Part shown: positions 21,050 to 32,690 of the stretch, piece by piece
Numbering within the stretch: the stretch's first letter is position 1
How the letters are laid out: each line of letters opens with the position of its first letter
Assembly (NCBI RefSeq): GCF_034190915.1
Contig: NW_026947486.1
Span: forward strand, 20,610,001 to 20,674,000
DNA: 64,000 nucleotides
Direction of reading: 5' to 3'
From: Cavia porcellus
Lineage: Eukaryota > Chordata > Mammalia > Rodentia > Caviidae
Translations under genes and position numbers: made by a program
The notes under the pieces: model-generated
What the model was told of the DNA's origin: nothing
Databases searched by the model: none
The model's input: the letters and a program-made list of their open reading frames with translations, nothing else

Positions 21050-22330
21050 GCTTTTTTTGGAGAAAATGACATCTTAATAGGTAATGCTGATTTAGTACCA
21101 TCTTGTTTTGAAGTCTCATCTAGCTTTTGTTCTTCTGTCTCCAATGGTCTAAACAGGTTGTAGCTTATTGGATTTTGTTATGTACGATAGTATAAGAAAA
21201 AACCTTTTAAAGACAAGGAGATTATACAGAGACCATTGTTCATTTTCTGTTAGTCGATTCTAAATACTCTATAATGCTGTCATACTCTTAAATGGATTTA
21301 CATTGTTTTGATATACTTAATGCTACAGTATATGAAGTTGTACTCAAGGACTTCAGGGAGGGAGTCAATATGGTAACCATTTTTGGGTCAGGATTAGCTG
21401 GTGGTGAAACACTATTCTGCTTAAATGGTTATGTTTTGATCTGCCCTGTTTCGCTGTTATGCCCTCTTTTTTTCTCAATCTCCACTCCATTATTTACTTT
21501 TTTATTTTTATCCATTTAATTACAGGGAAAAATATAGCAGGATATAATATAGTGACCCACTTTGACTTTCTATTATCTCGATTTGAAGCCCTGTATTACT
21601 CTCACCATCTTGTTTTTGACTGAGGTTCCTATATTCTGTTTTGCTGGATAGTATCAGGTTCGAAAGTTTAGGCATCAGCTGAGAAGATAATGAGATTCAT
21701 TATAACGCCCATTCTCGTTGACTTTTATCTACTTTTGAAGACCTACAATATCTCCAATGTTTTGGTTTTGTCGGTTTTATTCTTTACGGTTTTGTTCAAT
21801 TGTATTACAACTAATGATATAGGCAATTCTATTAGAAATAGCGGGAGGCATTATGGTAACCATTGTTGATCACCTTGTATTATGTTTTTTATATTATCTA
21901 TTATGTCCACCCTTTTGACTTGACCGACTCTGTTCTGTTATGTCACATTTGGTTTTACTCTCTTCCAAAAAAGCAACAAGAACTGTGGGAGCAATGAAAC
22001 CCAAAATGTGTAATAGTCACTATACAAAAGAGAGGAAAATAAAGTGCTCTAAACTATATAACTGCATGTATATTTAAAAGTATAAGATAGAAAATGATAT
22101 CACAGAGTTTTATTGGATCATTGAACAGAACTGTTTGCAGTATCATTGTTGGAATGTCCACTCTACAAGCTTTAATTTTGTGACTTGAACAATTATTTCT
22201 AAGATGGCAATATGTAATCCATTAACTAGTGATTTCCTACTGCGCATTTTTTTATTCTGTAAACCTGTATAACTTGTACCCCTTCACTGTTTTTTTTCTT
22301 TCTTTTCTTTTCTCCTTAAATAAAAATTAA
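21050..22330 (+). repeat. HAL1/L1 3' UTR with about six ~150-bp tandem units
   Basis: Anchor blocks recur roughly every 140-170 bp: a TTGTTTTGAAG-type block near 21105, then related blocks near 21250, 21400, 21575, 21730 and 21860. GGTAACCATT-type blocks occur between them. After the last unit comes a unique terminal segment ending CTTAAATAAAAATT and poly(A). The layer-3 L1 has the same 3' UTR at 27300-28440. Confidence 0.75.
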
Positions 22331-22362
22331 AAAAAAAAAAAAAGAAAGAAACCCTAGGAGCA

Positions 22363-23342
22363 ATGTATATAGAAGAAAATTTATGCCATTCACCTCAAAT
22401 ATTGGACATAGTAGCTACTGAAATTAACAAGCAACTCCAGGAAGGTTTACAGGAATTTAAACTCGAAATAATCTCCCAGGTAAAAGAAGAAATGATAAAA
22501 GAAATGAAGGAGATTCTGAATATATCTAAAGAAAACACAGTTAAAAAACTGGAGGAACTAAACATAAAGATAGAATTCCTAGATGAGCAATATAAGAAAC
22601 AAACAGAATATATAATGCAGATGCACAGAGATATACAGGAAATAAAAAACTCCAATGAAAGTTGTAAAAACTGCCTCAATGAAAGTGAAGATAGAATTGC
22701 AGACCTTGAACACAGGATTGCAGCTAGTAAATAGGAAAGGAAAGATCTTTTAAAAATAACAAGGTATCAGGAAACAACAATTCAACAACTGCAAGACAAT
22801 GCAAAGAAAAATAACATAAGAATGATAAGGATTAATGAAAAAGGAGACAACATAAAGGATGTCAAGAGGATATTGAGAGAAGTAATAGCTGAAAATTTCC
22901 CAAGCATGAGATCAGAAACCGACATCAGGATCAGTGAAGCATATAGAACTCCAAATAGTCATAACCAAAATAAAACTACACCCAGACATATAATAATCAC
23001 CATCCCAGAAATCCAAGACAAGAATAGATTATTAAAAGCTGTCAGATAGAAAAGACAGATCACTTATAAAGGAAAACCTATCAGAATCACAGCAGACTTC
23101 TCAGCACAAACAATAAAGTCAAGAAGAGCATGGAGTGAAGTATTCCAGATCCTAAAGCAAAATGATTTCCAACCTAGACTGATGTATCCTGCAAAACTAT
23201 CATTCAAAATTGATGGTGAAATATGATACTTTAATGACAAAGAAAAGCTGAAGAACTTCATGAACATGAAACCAACCCAGCAAAAAAATATCGAAAGACA
23301 GTTTAGATACATAAAGGAAAAAACCACTAAGCAAAGCAGATA
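22363..23342 (+). pseudogene. L1 ORF1 of layer 3, disabled
   Basis: The coiled-coil part is open for 123 codons (22363-22734, IIS QVKEEMIKEMKEIL) and ends at TAG. The RRM (22822-23049, RHIIITIPEIQDKNRLLKAV) ends at another TAG, and the C-terminal domain (KSRRAWSEV) follows in the same frame. The HAL1 insertion separates the first ~23 codons. The protein is the L1 counterpart of the HAL1 ORF1p; it is recognisably homologous but clearly distinct. Confidence 0.88.
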
Positions 23343-23387
23343 ATTAAACAGACCAGAAAGATAAAGATGCAACAGCAGAGAGATAAC

Positions 23388-26300
23388 ATGTCAACAATAA
23401 ACCAGCATTTAACAGTAATAACCATTAATGTAAATGGTCTCAATGCACCAATCAAAAGAAACAGACTAGCAGAATGGATCAAGAAACAAAATCCAACCAT
23501 ATGCTGTTTACAGGAAATCCATCTAACCCAGAAGGACACTCACAGACTGAAAGTCAAAGGATGGAAAACAATACTTCATGCAGCAGGAATCCAAAAAAAA
23601 GGCAGGAGTAGCCATTCTGTTTGCAGAGAACGTTAACTTTAAACCAACAATGACCATAAAGGACAAAGAATTCACTACATACTCATTAAGGGAAAACGCC
23701 AAGAGGAAGAGATAACTATCTTAAATATATATGCACCAAACTCTAGAGCACCCAGTTATATAAAACAACTATTAACAGAAATGAAAACTCAAATTATCAG
23801 TAACACAATTGTAACAGGAGATCTTAATATGCCATTGACACCAAGGGACAGATCAACCAGACAGAAAATGAGCAAAGAAATAACAGAACTGAATCACACC
23901 TGTGAACAAATGGATTTGATAGACATATACAGAATGTTCCACCCAACAACATCAGAATACACATTCTTCTCAGCAGTCCATGGATCATTCTCTAAAATAG
24001 ACCATATATTAGCTCACAGAACATATTTAAACAAATGCAAAAGAGTTCAAATCATGCCTTGTATGTTATCGGATCATAGTGCTCTGAAATTAGAAATTAA
24101 TGATAAAAGATACTGCAAAAATCCCACAAACACATGGAAAGTGAATAACACCCTCTTGAGTAATCAGTGGGTCACAGAAGAAATTAAAGAAGAAATTAAA
24201 CAACACCTAAAAGAAAATGAAAATGCAGATACAACTTACCGGAATATGTGGGATGCAATGAAAGTCATCCTGAGAGGAAAATTTATTGCACTGAGTTCCC
24301 ACATCAGGAAAACAGAATTAATACAAATAAATCAACTGATGCTATACCTCAAACAGCTAGAAAAAGAAGAGCAAGTCAAGCCCAAAACCAAAAGAAGAGA
24401 GGAAATCATAAAAATCAGAGCAGAAATCAATGCAATAGAGACTAAGAAAACAATCCAAAGAATTAAAGAGTTGGTTCTTTGAAAAAATAAATAAAATCAA
24501 TAAGCCCCTAGCCAACCTTATTTAAAAAAGGGAATAAAAAGCTCAAATTCATGCAATAAGAAATAAAAAAGTTGAAATCACTACAGACCCAATAGAAATA
24601 CAGAAGATCATCAACACCTATTTCGAAAACCTCTACTCTCAAAGGTTTGATAACACAGAAGAAATAGACAGATTCTTAGAAATATATGAAGTACTGGGGC
24701 TGGAGATTTAGCTCAGCAGCATAAGCACCTGCCTTGCAAGCAGGCAGTCCTGAGTTCGATCCCCGGTACCGATAAAAAGGAAAAAGACAAAAAAAAAAAA
24801 AAAAAAAAAAGAAATATATGAAGTACCAAAGCTAGATCAAGAGGATGTAAAACTGCTGAATAACCCAATCTCTGTTAATGAAATTGAAAATGTAATTAAG
24901 TCCTTACCTACATAGAAGATCCCAGGCCCAGATGGATTCACTGCAGAATTCTACAAGAAATACAAAGAAGACCTAATGCTGACACTCCTCAAACTATTCA
25001 ATGAAATTGAAAGGGAAGCAATCCTTCCTAAGTCATTGCTGGAAGCAAATATTACTCTAGTACCAAAACCTGAAAAAGACCCAACTAAAAAAGTGAACTA
25101 TAGACCAATCTCCCTAATGAACACAGATGCAAAAATCATCAATAAAATATTGGCAAATAGGATGCAGCAAATCACCAAGAAGATTATACACCATGACCAA
25201 GTGGGATTCATCCCAGGAATGCAATGATGGCTCAACATACGTAAATCAATAAATGTAATCCACCATGTCAATAAAGCCAAAAGTAAGAATCACATGATCA
25301 TTTCTATAGATGCAGAAAAAAGCCTTCAATAAGATCCAGCATTCATTCATGACAAGAACTTTACAGAAAATTGGAATAGATGGTCTTTACCTCAATATAA
25401 TAAAGGCCATTTATGACAAACCAACAGCCAGCATCATACTAAATGGTCAAAAATTGAAAGCCTTTACTTTAAAATCAGGCACAAGACAAGGATTTCCTTT
25501 ATCACCACTCCTATTTAATATAGTACTGGAAGAACTAGCCAGAGCAATTAGGCAAGAGAGAGAAATAAAAGGGGCAAAGATAGGAAAAGAAGAAGTTAAA
25601 TTGTCATTGTTTGCATATGACATGATACTCTACATAGAAGACCCCCTAAACTCCATTGAAAGACTCTTAGATACAATAAATAAATTCAGTAATGTGGCTG
25701 GATGCAAAATCAATACTCAGAAATCAATAGCATTCCTATACACTAACAACAAAATCACCGAGAGGGAAATAATAGAAACCACACTCTTCACAATAGCAAG
25801 CAAAAAATGAAATATTTAGGAATTACTCTTATGAAAGAAGTGAAAGACCTATACAGGGAAAATTATAATACACTGAAAAAGTAATTGAAGATGATCTCAG
25901 AAAATGGAAAGACATCCCTTGCTCATGGATAGGAAGAACAAACATTGTGAAAATGGCCATTCTCCCATAACTGTTATAAAGATTCAATGCAATCCCAATA
26001 AAACTACCATCAACATACCTTATAGATCTAGAGAAATCACTCCTAAAATTCATCTGGAACCAGAAGAGACCTAGAATAGCAAAGGCAATTCTAAGTAGCA
26101 AAGGCAAGGCAGGAGGCATCACAATCCCTGACTTGAAGTTATACTACAAAGCAACAGTAGTAAAATCAACATGGTATTGGAATCAAAACAGAGCCGAAGA
26201 TCAATGGAATAGATTAGAAGATACAACCACAACTACAAACACACTCAACCAACTTTTCTTTGATAAAGGAGCCAAGCAGGTTCACTGGAAAAACGACAGT

Positions 26301-27140
26301 CTCTTTAATAAATGGTATTGGAAAAACTGCTCTCCATTTGCTGAAAACTAAAGCTAGACCCATGTCTATCACCATGTACTAAATTAAAATCTAAATGGGT
26401 CAAAGATCTGAATATTAAAACAGAAACACTAAATCTATTGGAAGACAAATTGGGTAGAAACCTTGAAGACATAGGAGTAGGTAGAGAATTCATGAACAGG
26501 ACTCAAACCACATGGGAAACACTTCCCAGAATCAATAACTGGGACCACTTCTTATTAAAAAGTTTCTGCATGTCAAAAGAAATTTCCAGCATAGTGAAAA
26601 GAAAACCCACAAACTGGGAAAAGATTTTAGTGAACTCTGTCTCAAACAAGAGACTCTTGTCTAAAACATATAAAGAATTAAAAAACTCAGACCCCCCAAA
26701 ATTCAAAGATCCAATCCAAAAATGGGCATCTGAGATGAATACGCACTTCTCAGATGAAGAAATACAAATAACAAATAAATACATGAAAAAATGTTCATCA
26801 TCATTGGTCATTAGAGAAATGCAAATTAAAACCACACTGAGATACCATCTCACTCCTGAAAGAATAGCCAGGATCAAGAAAACCAACAACAACAAATGCT
26901 GGAGAGGCTGTCGGGAAAAAGGAACTCTCCTACACTGTTGGTGGGAGTGTAGACTGGTACAACCTTTGTGGAGGTCAGTCTGCAGATGTCTCAAAAAGCT
27001 TGGATTGTAAGTCCCATTTATTCTAGCTATTCCACTTCTAGGCATATTCCCAGAAGAAATGAAAGCATCATACCACAGTGATATATGTGCACCTATGTTT
27101 ATAGCAGCACAATTTGTAATCACCAGATCTTGGAAACAAC
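23388..27140 (+). pseudogene. L1 ORF2 of layer 3, disabled
   Basis: The endonuclease is readable: ITINVNGLN, CCLQEIHL, GDLNMPLTPRDRS and the catalytic SDH (SDHSALKLEI near 24069). The RT fingers and palm follow after the SINE. The catalytic box is FAYD (25610-25621), so the first aspartate of FADD is lost. The C-terminal region with CWRGCREKGTLLHCWWEC is at 26880-26950. Stops and frameshifts occur near 23637, 24482, 25225, 25310 and 25811. It cannot supply RT activity. Confidence 0.9.
24695..24809 (+). mobile_element. ID-like tRNA-Ala SINE in L1 ORF2
   Basis: tRNA-like head with intact A box, B box (GTTCGATCC), a TGC anticodon loop and a long A-tail. It is flanked by a perfect 17-bp duplication, AGAAATATATGAAGTAC (24678-24694 and 24810-24826). 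The perfect duplication and pure A-tail mark it as recent. Confidence 0.95.
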
Positions 27141-27299
27141 CCAAGTGTATTTGTATACAATGGAGTATTACTCATCTATAAAGAAGGATCACATTGAGCT
27201 ATTTATCAATAAATGAGCGCAGCTTGAGACCATACTCATAAGTGAAATAAATCAATCTCGCATGTGTGAATATCGAATAGTTTCCCTAATGTAAGTAAT

Positions 27300-28440
27300 G
27301 ATTCAAATATATAAAAGTATGTGGTAATCATGATTCCCCTTTATGTGGCCTTGAAGCCTTATAAAGTTTTCACTTATTTATTGGAAAGGCTTTATTAAGG
27401 GCTTCTTGATATGGAAATATTTGAAGCTTTAGTATATGAAGTTATATTCAAATATTTCAAGGAAAAAGAGAGACACTATGGTAACTACTATTAAATCGGG
27501 TTATTTGGTGGTGAAGCACTAGGTTGCTGAAACAGTCATGCTTTGACCTGTATTGTTATGTTGTTATGTCCTCTTTTATCCCAATCTCTCCCTTATTCAT
27601 TAAAAAATTATTTTGTTATTTTTTATGTTTTTTTAAATAAGGGGAAAAATTTAAAAAATTAGCAGGATAAATTATAATAACTTTTTTGATTTCCTATTAA
27701 CTTGTTTTGAAGTCCTGTAAAACTCTCACTATCTTGTTTTGACTGATTAGACTCTGTTCCATTCTGTATGATAGTATCAAGTTTGGGGGGATAGGCAACT
27801 ACTTTGAAGGCAATAAGATTCACTAAGATGCCCATTCTGGTTTGACTATTGTCTCCTTTGGAAGTCCTGTAATGTTTACAATGCTCAAGTTTTATTGGTC
27901 TTATTCTCTACTGTTTTGTTCAACTTTTTTATACCTAATGAGATAGACAATTCCTTTTAAGGAAACAAGAGACATTATGGTAACCATTGTTGATAACCTT
28001 GTACTCTGTTCTTACATCATGTACTATGTTTATCCTTGATTTTGACTGACAGCTTTGTTTTGCCATATTTGACTTTATTCTCTTCCAAAAAAAGCAACTA
28101 GAACTAAGGAGTAAAAACCCAAAATGTATAAATTTTGAAGGAAAGAAAGTGCTCTAAGGGATACAACTGCAAGTGTGTTTAGGGGTGTTAAATAGCTGAC
28201 CATGTTGATGTTTTTGGTTGGATCATTGAACTCAACTGTTTGCAGTCTCTCTGTTTGAATGTTCACTTTGTATGCTTTGATACTGTGACTTGAGCAACTA
28301 TCTCTAAGATGATAATGTGTAATCTATTAACTGGTGATTTCTTACTGTTTTTTTAGTAGTTCTGTATTACTTGTACCCTTACATCGCTTTGTTTTGTTTT
28401 GTTTTTTCTCTTTTTCCTTTTAAATAAAAATTTTAAAAAA
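27300..28440 (+). repeat. L1 3' UTR of layer 3, ~150-bp tandem units and poly(A)
   Basis: It has the same unit order and terminal segment as the HAL1 at 19202-22345, including the GGTAACCATTGTTGAT block near 27980. It ends with CTTTTTCCTTTTAAATAAAA and a short poly(A). Confidence 0.75.
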
Positions 28441-28454
28441 AGGAATTAATTTCA

Positions 28455-30496
28455 TGAAAGAAGTAAAAATGTATACAGGGAAAATTATAATACTCTGAAA
28501 AAAGATATCAAAGAGGATCTCAGAAAATGGAAAGGAAGAATAAATATTGTGAAAATGGCCATTTTCCCAAAACTGTCATACCAATTCAATGCAATCCCTA
28601 TGAAAATACCATCAACATAACTCATAGATCTAGAGAAATCTCTCCTAAAATTCATCTGGTACCAAAAGACACCTGGAATAGCAAATGCAGTTCTAATCAC
28701 AAAAGGCAAGGCCGGAGGCATCACAGTCCCTGACTTGAAGATGTACTACAAAGCAACTGTAATAAAATCAGCATGGTACTGGAATAAAAAATGACCTGAA
28801 GATCAATGTAATAGATTAGAAGATTCAACTAGAACTACAAACACCCTCAGCCACCTTATCTTTGATAAAGGGGCCAAACACATTCACTGGAAGAGCAACA
28901 GTCTTTTTAATAAATGTCTCTCCATATGTTGAAAACTAAAACTACACCTATGCCTATCACCATGTACTAAACTAAAATATAAATGGATTGAAGATCTGAA
29001 TATTAAAACAGAAACACTAAATCTGTTGGAAGAAAAATTAGATAAAAATCTTGAAGACATAGGGGTAGCTAGAGAACATGGAACTTCAATGAACAAGAAT
29101 CAAACTGTGCATGAAATACTTCCCAGAATCAATCACTGGGAACCCATTTTATTATAGAATTTCTGCATGTCAAAAGAAATCTCCAGAATAGTGAAAAGAA
29201 AACCCACAAAGTGTGAAAGAACCTTAGTGAACTCTCAAAGGACTTCTGTCTAGAACATAAAGAATTTTAAAAATCAGACCCCCAAAATTCAAAGACCCAA
29301 TCCAAAAATGAACATCTGAGATGAATACACAGTTTGCAGATAAAGAAATACAAATGGATAATATATACATGAAAAAACATTCAACATCATTGGTCATTAG
29401 AGAAATGCAAATTAAAACCACACTGAGATTCCATCTCACTCCAGAAATAATGGCCAAGATCAAGAAAACTACCAACAACAAATGTTGGAAAGGCTGTGGG
29501 AAGAAAAGATCTCTCCCACACTGTTGGTGGGAGTGCAACTATTGTGGAGGTCAGTATGGAGATTTCTCAAAAAGCTCAGATTGGAAGTCCCATTTGTTCC
29601 AGCTATTCCACTTATAGGCATATTCACAGAAGAACTGAAAACATCATACCACAATGATATATGTGCACCCATGTTTATAGCAGCACAATTTGTAATAGCC
29701 AGATCTTGGAAACAACGTAACTGTCCATCAATTGAGGAATGGATAAAAAAGATGTGATATTTTTATAGAGTGGATTACTACTCAGCTATAAAGTATGATC
29801 ACAGTGAGATATTTATAAATAAATGAATGCAACTTGAGGCTATGTTCATAAGCGAAATAAATGAAACTCATATGTATAAATACTGTATAGTCTCCATAGT
29901 ATAACAAATGCTAAGAGTACACAGGATTTCATGGTAATCGTGATTCCCTATTACATTGCTTTGAAGCCTTATAATGTTTTCATTGATTAGTTGGAATAGT
30001 TTTATTTTGGTTTGTTTGATGTTATTATCTGTGAAAGTATGAACAGCTATTTTGAAAAAAAAAACAAGACAGTATGATAGCCATTGCTGATTTAATATCA
30101 TGTTGCTGTGAAGTCCTACCATGCTTTTTTTCTTCTGTTTCCATTGGTTCTATCATGTTGTATCTTATTGGATTTTAATATATGTGATAGTACAAAGGAA
30201 TTTTCTATGGAAAATGAGATACTAGGGTAGCCATTGTTCATTTTCTGTTATTTGGTTCTGAATACCCTGTAATACTATTATTGTTTTGAATGATTTTGTA
30301 CTATTTTATTATGTTTGTTACTATTATATGTGAAGGTATGCTCAACTATTTCAAAGAAAGAGATATGATGTTAGCTACTGTCAAAATTAGATTGTCTTGT
30401 GAAGCACTGTGTTGCTTATATTGTTCTGTTCTGATCTGCTTTGTTCTGTCTTCTTTTGTCTTAATCTCTTTAAAATAAAAAAAGTTTAAAAAAGCA
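28455..30496 (+). mobile_element. Nest layer 2: L1, right part (ORF2 C-terminus and 3' UTR)
   Basis: It continues exactly where the ORF2 at 18663 was broken ([12 protein letters not shown] thumb sequence, then RT thumb and C-terminal region to about 29755 with several frameshifts). The 3' UTR (29760-30490) has about four tandem units and ends earlier than in layer 3, with CTCTTTAAAATAAAAAAAG and a short tail. This is a second 3'-end variant in the window. Confidence 0.82.
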
Positions 30497-31440
30497 TAAT
30501 GAAAGAAATGCTGAGCATATCTAAAGAAGATATAGATAAAAAGGTCACATTCTAAGATGATGGAAACTTTGAATGAACAATACAGGAAAGAACTACAATG
30601 CATTGAAACAGTTTCAAAGAGATATCCAGGAAAGTAAAAACTCCATTGAAAGCTGGAAAAACCATTTTAAAGAAACTGAAGATAGACTTTCAGACCTTGA
30701 AGACGGTATTACAGCTAGTGATTGTGAAAGGAAAGCTGTCTTAAAAACAAAAAGGAACCAGGAAATAACAACTCAACAACTACAAGATGATGAAAAATAA
30801 TTTAGGACTGATTGTTGTCAGCAAAAAGTCCAAGGTCAACACAAATGACATAAAAAGACTATTTATAGAAACAACAGCAGAAAACTTCCCAATCATGGGG
30901 AAAAGACCTGACATACAGATAAGTGAGGCATATAGAACTCCAACTACCTGATAATTTAGCTCAGTGTCACAAGTGCCTACTTGGCAATCACAAGGTCATG
31001 AGTTCGTTTCCTGTTACCAAAACAAAACAAAACAAAACAAAACACTTCAAATAGCCATAATCAAAACAAATCTACACTCCACTCACACATATGTTAATTA
31101 AGATATCAGATATTCAGCACAAGAACAGAATATTAAAGACTGTTAGAGAAAAGAAACAGATCATCTATAAAGGAAAACCCATTAGAATCATGGCAGACTT
31201 CCCACCACAAACCATCAGGTCAAGAAGAGTTTGCAGTGAATTGTTTCAAGCCCTGAAAGAAAACAACTTCCAACCCAGACTGATGTACCTTGCAAAACTA
31301 TCTTTTGAAATTAATGGAGAAGTAAGATAATTTTATGATAAAGAACAACTGAAGGAATTCATGACCACAAAACAAACCTTACAAGGAGTGCTGAAGGATA
31401 TTCTAGAGAGTTAAAAGTGGCCATGGTTCCAGGAATAGTA
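30497..31440 (+). pseudogene. L1 ORF1 pseudogene, interrupted by a SINE
   Basis: The coiled coil (30573-30800, QRDIQESKNSIESWKNHFKE), the RRM end and the C-terminal domain (31091-31330, NRILKTVREKKQIIYKGKPI and SRRVCSELFQALKENNFQP) are readable. In this copy the RRAW motif is RRVC. Stops and the SINE at 30951-31045 break it. Confidence 0.8.
30951..31045 (+). mobile_element. Degenerate ID-like SINE in L1 ORF1
   Basis: A decayed tRNA-like head (AATTTAGCTCAGTGTCACAAG, GAGTTCG-type B box) with an (AAAAC)n tail. It splits the ORF1 phrase encoding YRTPN, and short CTCCAA/CTTCAA ends remain as a weak duplication. Confidence 0.75.
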
Positions 31441-31589
31441 GCAGAGGGAGATCACTGATCAGAGCAGCAATTGAATAGAGGGGAAGAGTAGGGAACAAAT
31501 GGAAGGAGGATACCATGGTAGAGATCAGTCAGTGCATGTCAGCTATCACCATTAATGCAGATGGCTTCAACTCACCAATAAAAAGAAAC

Positions 31590-31740
31590 GCGGCCTGGGT
31601 GTGGTGGTGCATTCTTGTAATCCCAGCACTTGGGAGGCTGAGGCAGGTTGATTATTGCAAATTTAAGACCAGCTTGGGCTACAAAGTTAGCCCAAGGCCA
31701 GCCTGAACTGCATAGGGAAACCCTGTCTCAGAAAGGCAAA
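31590..31740 (+). mobile_element. B1-like 7SL-derived SINE
   Basis: It contains the 7SL/Alu/B1 signature blocks TGTGGTGGTGCA, TAATCCCAGCACTTGGGAGG, GAGGCAGG, GGCCAGCCTGAACT and CCCTGTCTCA, with an A-rich tail. It lies in the first codons of an L1 ORF2. Confidence 0.92.
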
Positions 31741-32164
31741 AAAAAGAGAAACAGAAAGAAACATGGTCAGAGTGGATCAGGTGACAGAATCCATCAGTAT
31801 GTTGAATGCAAGAAACACATTTGACTTGAAAGAAAATTCATGGACTGAAGGTCAGAGGATAGAAGACAGTGGACAGGGACTCAGAAAAAAGCTGGGGTAG
31901 CTTAATCATCAACTGTGGAAAGATACGGTATTTTTATACAACAGAAAACTGCTCAGCTATACAGAAGGATAACCTTGAGGCTATTGTAGGTAAATGGATG
32001 CAACTTGAGATCGTGCTCATGAGTGAAATGGTTTGGACTCACATGAGTGAACATTGTGTTGTCTCCCTAATATAAAAAACTGAAAGAATTAGTGGGATCC
32101 TAAATGTACAATAGATATTGTGAAGGTGAAAGGGGGGGAAATGTCTAAAAAGGGAAGGGGGTAG

Positions 32165-32690
32165 CCATTGGTAATTTCCTATTATTTTCTTTTGATGTTC
32201 TGTATGATTTTCATCATTTTGTTTGGCTTTTCTGTTTTCTTTTGTTAGAGTCTATTATATCTGATGGCATGGGCAGCTATTTTGAGGATTGCAAGAAATA
32301 TTATGGTAGCCTTTGTTAATTTCTTGTTATCTTATTTTGAAGTCTTATATCACTTTCATTGTTTTATTTTGATTTATTTTATTCTTTTCTGTTTTGTTTG
32401 ATTTTACTATGTTTTATGACATGGACAGCTATTTTGAAGGTAACATGAGGCATTATGGTAGCCATTGTTGATTTCTTGTTATCTTGTTTTTTTTTTTTTA
32501 ATCGGTACCGGGGATTGAATTCACGACTGCCTGCTTGCAAGGCAGGCCCTTATGCTGCTGAGCTAAATCCCCAGCCCCTGTTATCTTGTTTTGAAGTCTT
32601 GTATCACTGTTATTGTTTAGTGTTGCTTGTCTTTATACTGTTACATTTTGTTTGGTTTCGTCCTTTTAAAAATAAAATTTAAAAAAGAAT
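32165..32690 (+). repeat. Clearest ~150-bp units of the L1 3' UTR
   Basis: Units start with TTTCYTRTTATYTT near 32170, 32320 and 32470, exactly 150 bp apart. Each continues with TTTTGAWGTYYTRTAT, a T-rich block, a GACATGGACAGCTATTTTGA block and ATTATGGTAGCC. The third unit is split by a SINE. Confidence 0.8.
32491..32578 (-). mobile_element. ID-like tRNA-Ala SINE
   Basis: Minus-strand copy with poly-T start and complete head. A 14-bp perfect duplication, TGTTATCTTGTTTT, lies at 32477-32490 and 32579-32592. It is inserted in a 3' UTR repeat unit. Confidence 0.92.

Larger units (their letters stand above)
19202..22345 (+). mobile_element. Nest layer 4: full-length HAL1-like element with intact ORF1
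   Basis: A 3144-bp element with a 733-bp 5' UTR, a 350-codon intact ORF1, a 1.3-kb tandem-unit 3' UTR, AATAAA and poly(A). It has no ORF2. It is flanked by a perfect 17-bp duplication, AAGAAACCCTAGGAGCA (19185-19201 and 22346-22362). The upstream bases TCTT before the duplication fit the L1 endonuclease preference TT/AA. It interrupts the ORF1 of the layer-3 L1. Perfect duplication, intact frame and high CpG content of the 5' UTR suggest that it is the youngest large insertion here. Confidence 0.93.
22346..28440 (+). mobile_element. Nest layer 3: near full-length L1, right part
   Basis: It resumes ORF1 after the HAL1 duplication, followed by ORF2 (23388 to about 27140), the tandem-unit 3' UTR and poly(A) at 28432-28440. 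An ID-like SINE (24695-24809) interrupts ORF2. The element is flanked by the 14-bp duplication described for its left part. Confidence 0.9.
30497..32690 (+). mobile_element. Nest layer 1: internally deleted L1 (ORF1, ORF2 scraps, 3' UTR)
   Basis: ORF1 resumes at the target duplication of layer 2 and runs to about 31450, broken by a SINE. The first codons of ORF2 follow near 31545-31590 (ITINADGFNSPIKRN), then a B1-like SINE and a short ORF2 piece (to about 31880). The sequence then jumps to the ORF2 end/3' UTR boundary at about 31905. Three clear 150-bp units follow (32165, 32315, 32465). Its plan is half-LINE-like: ORF1 plus remnants of ORF2. Confidence 0.75.

Noticed and set aside
24710..24780. 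Possible tRNA gene
   Set aside because: tRNA-like head, but with A-tail and a target duplication: it is a SINE, as are the other tRNA-like matches.
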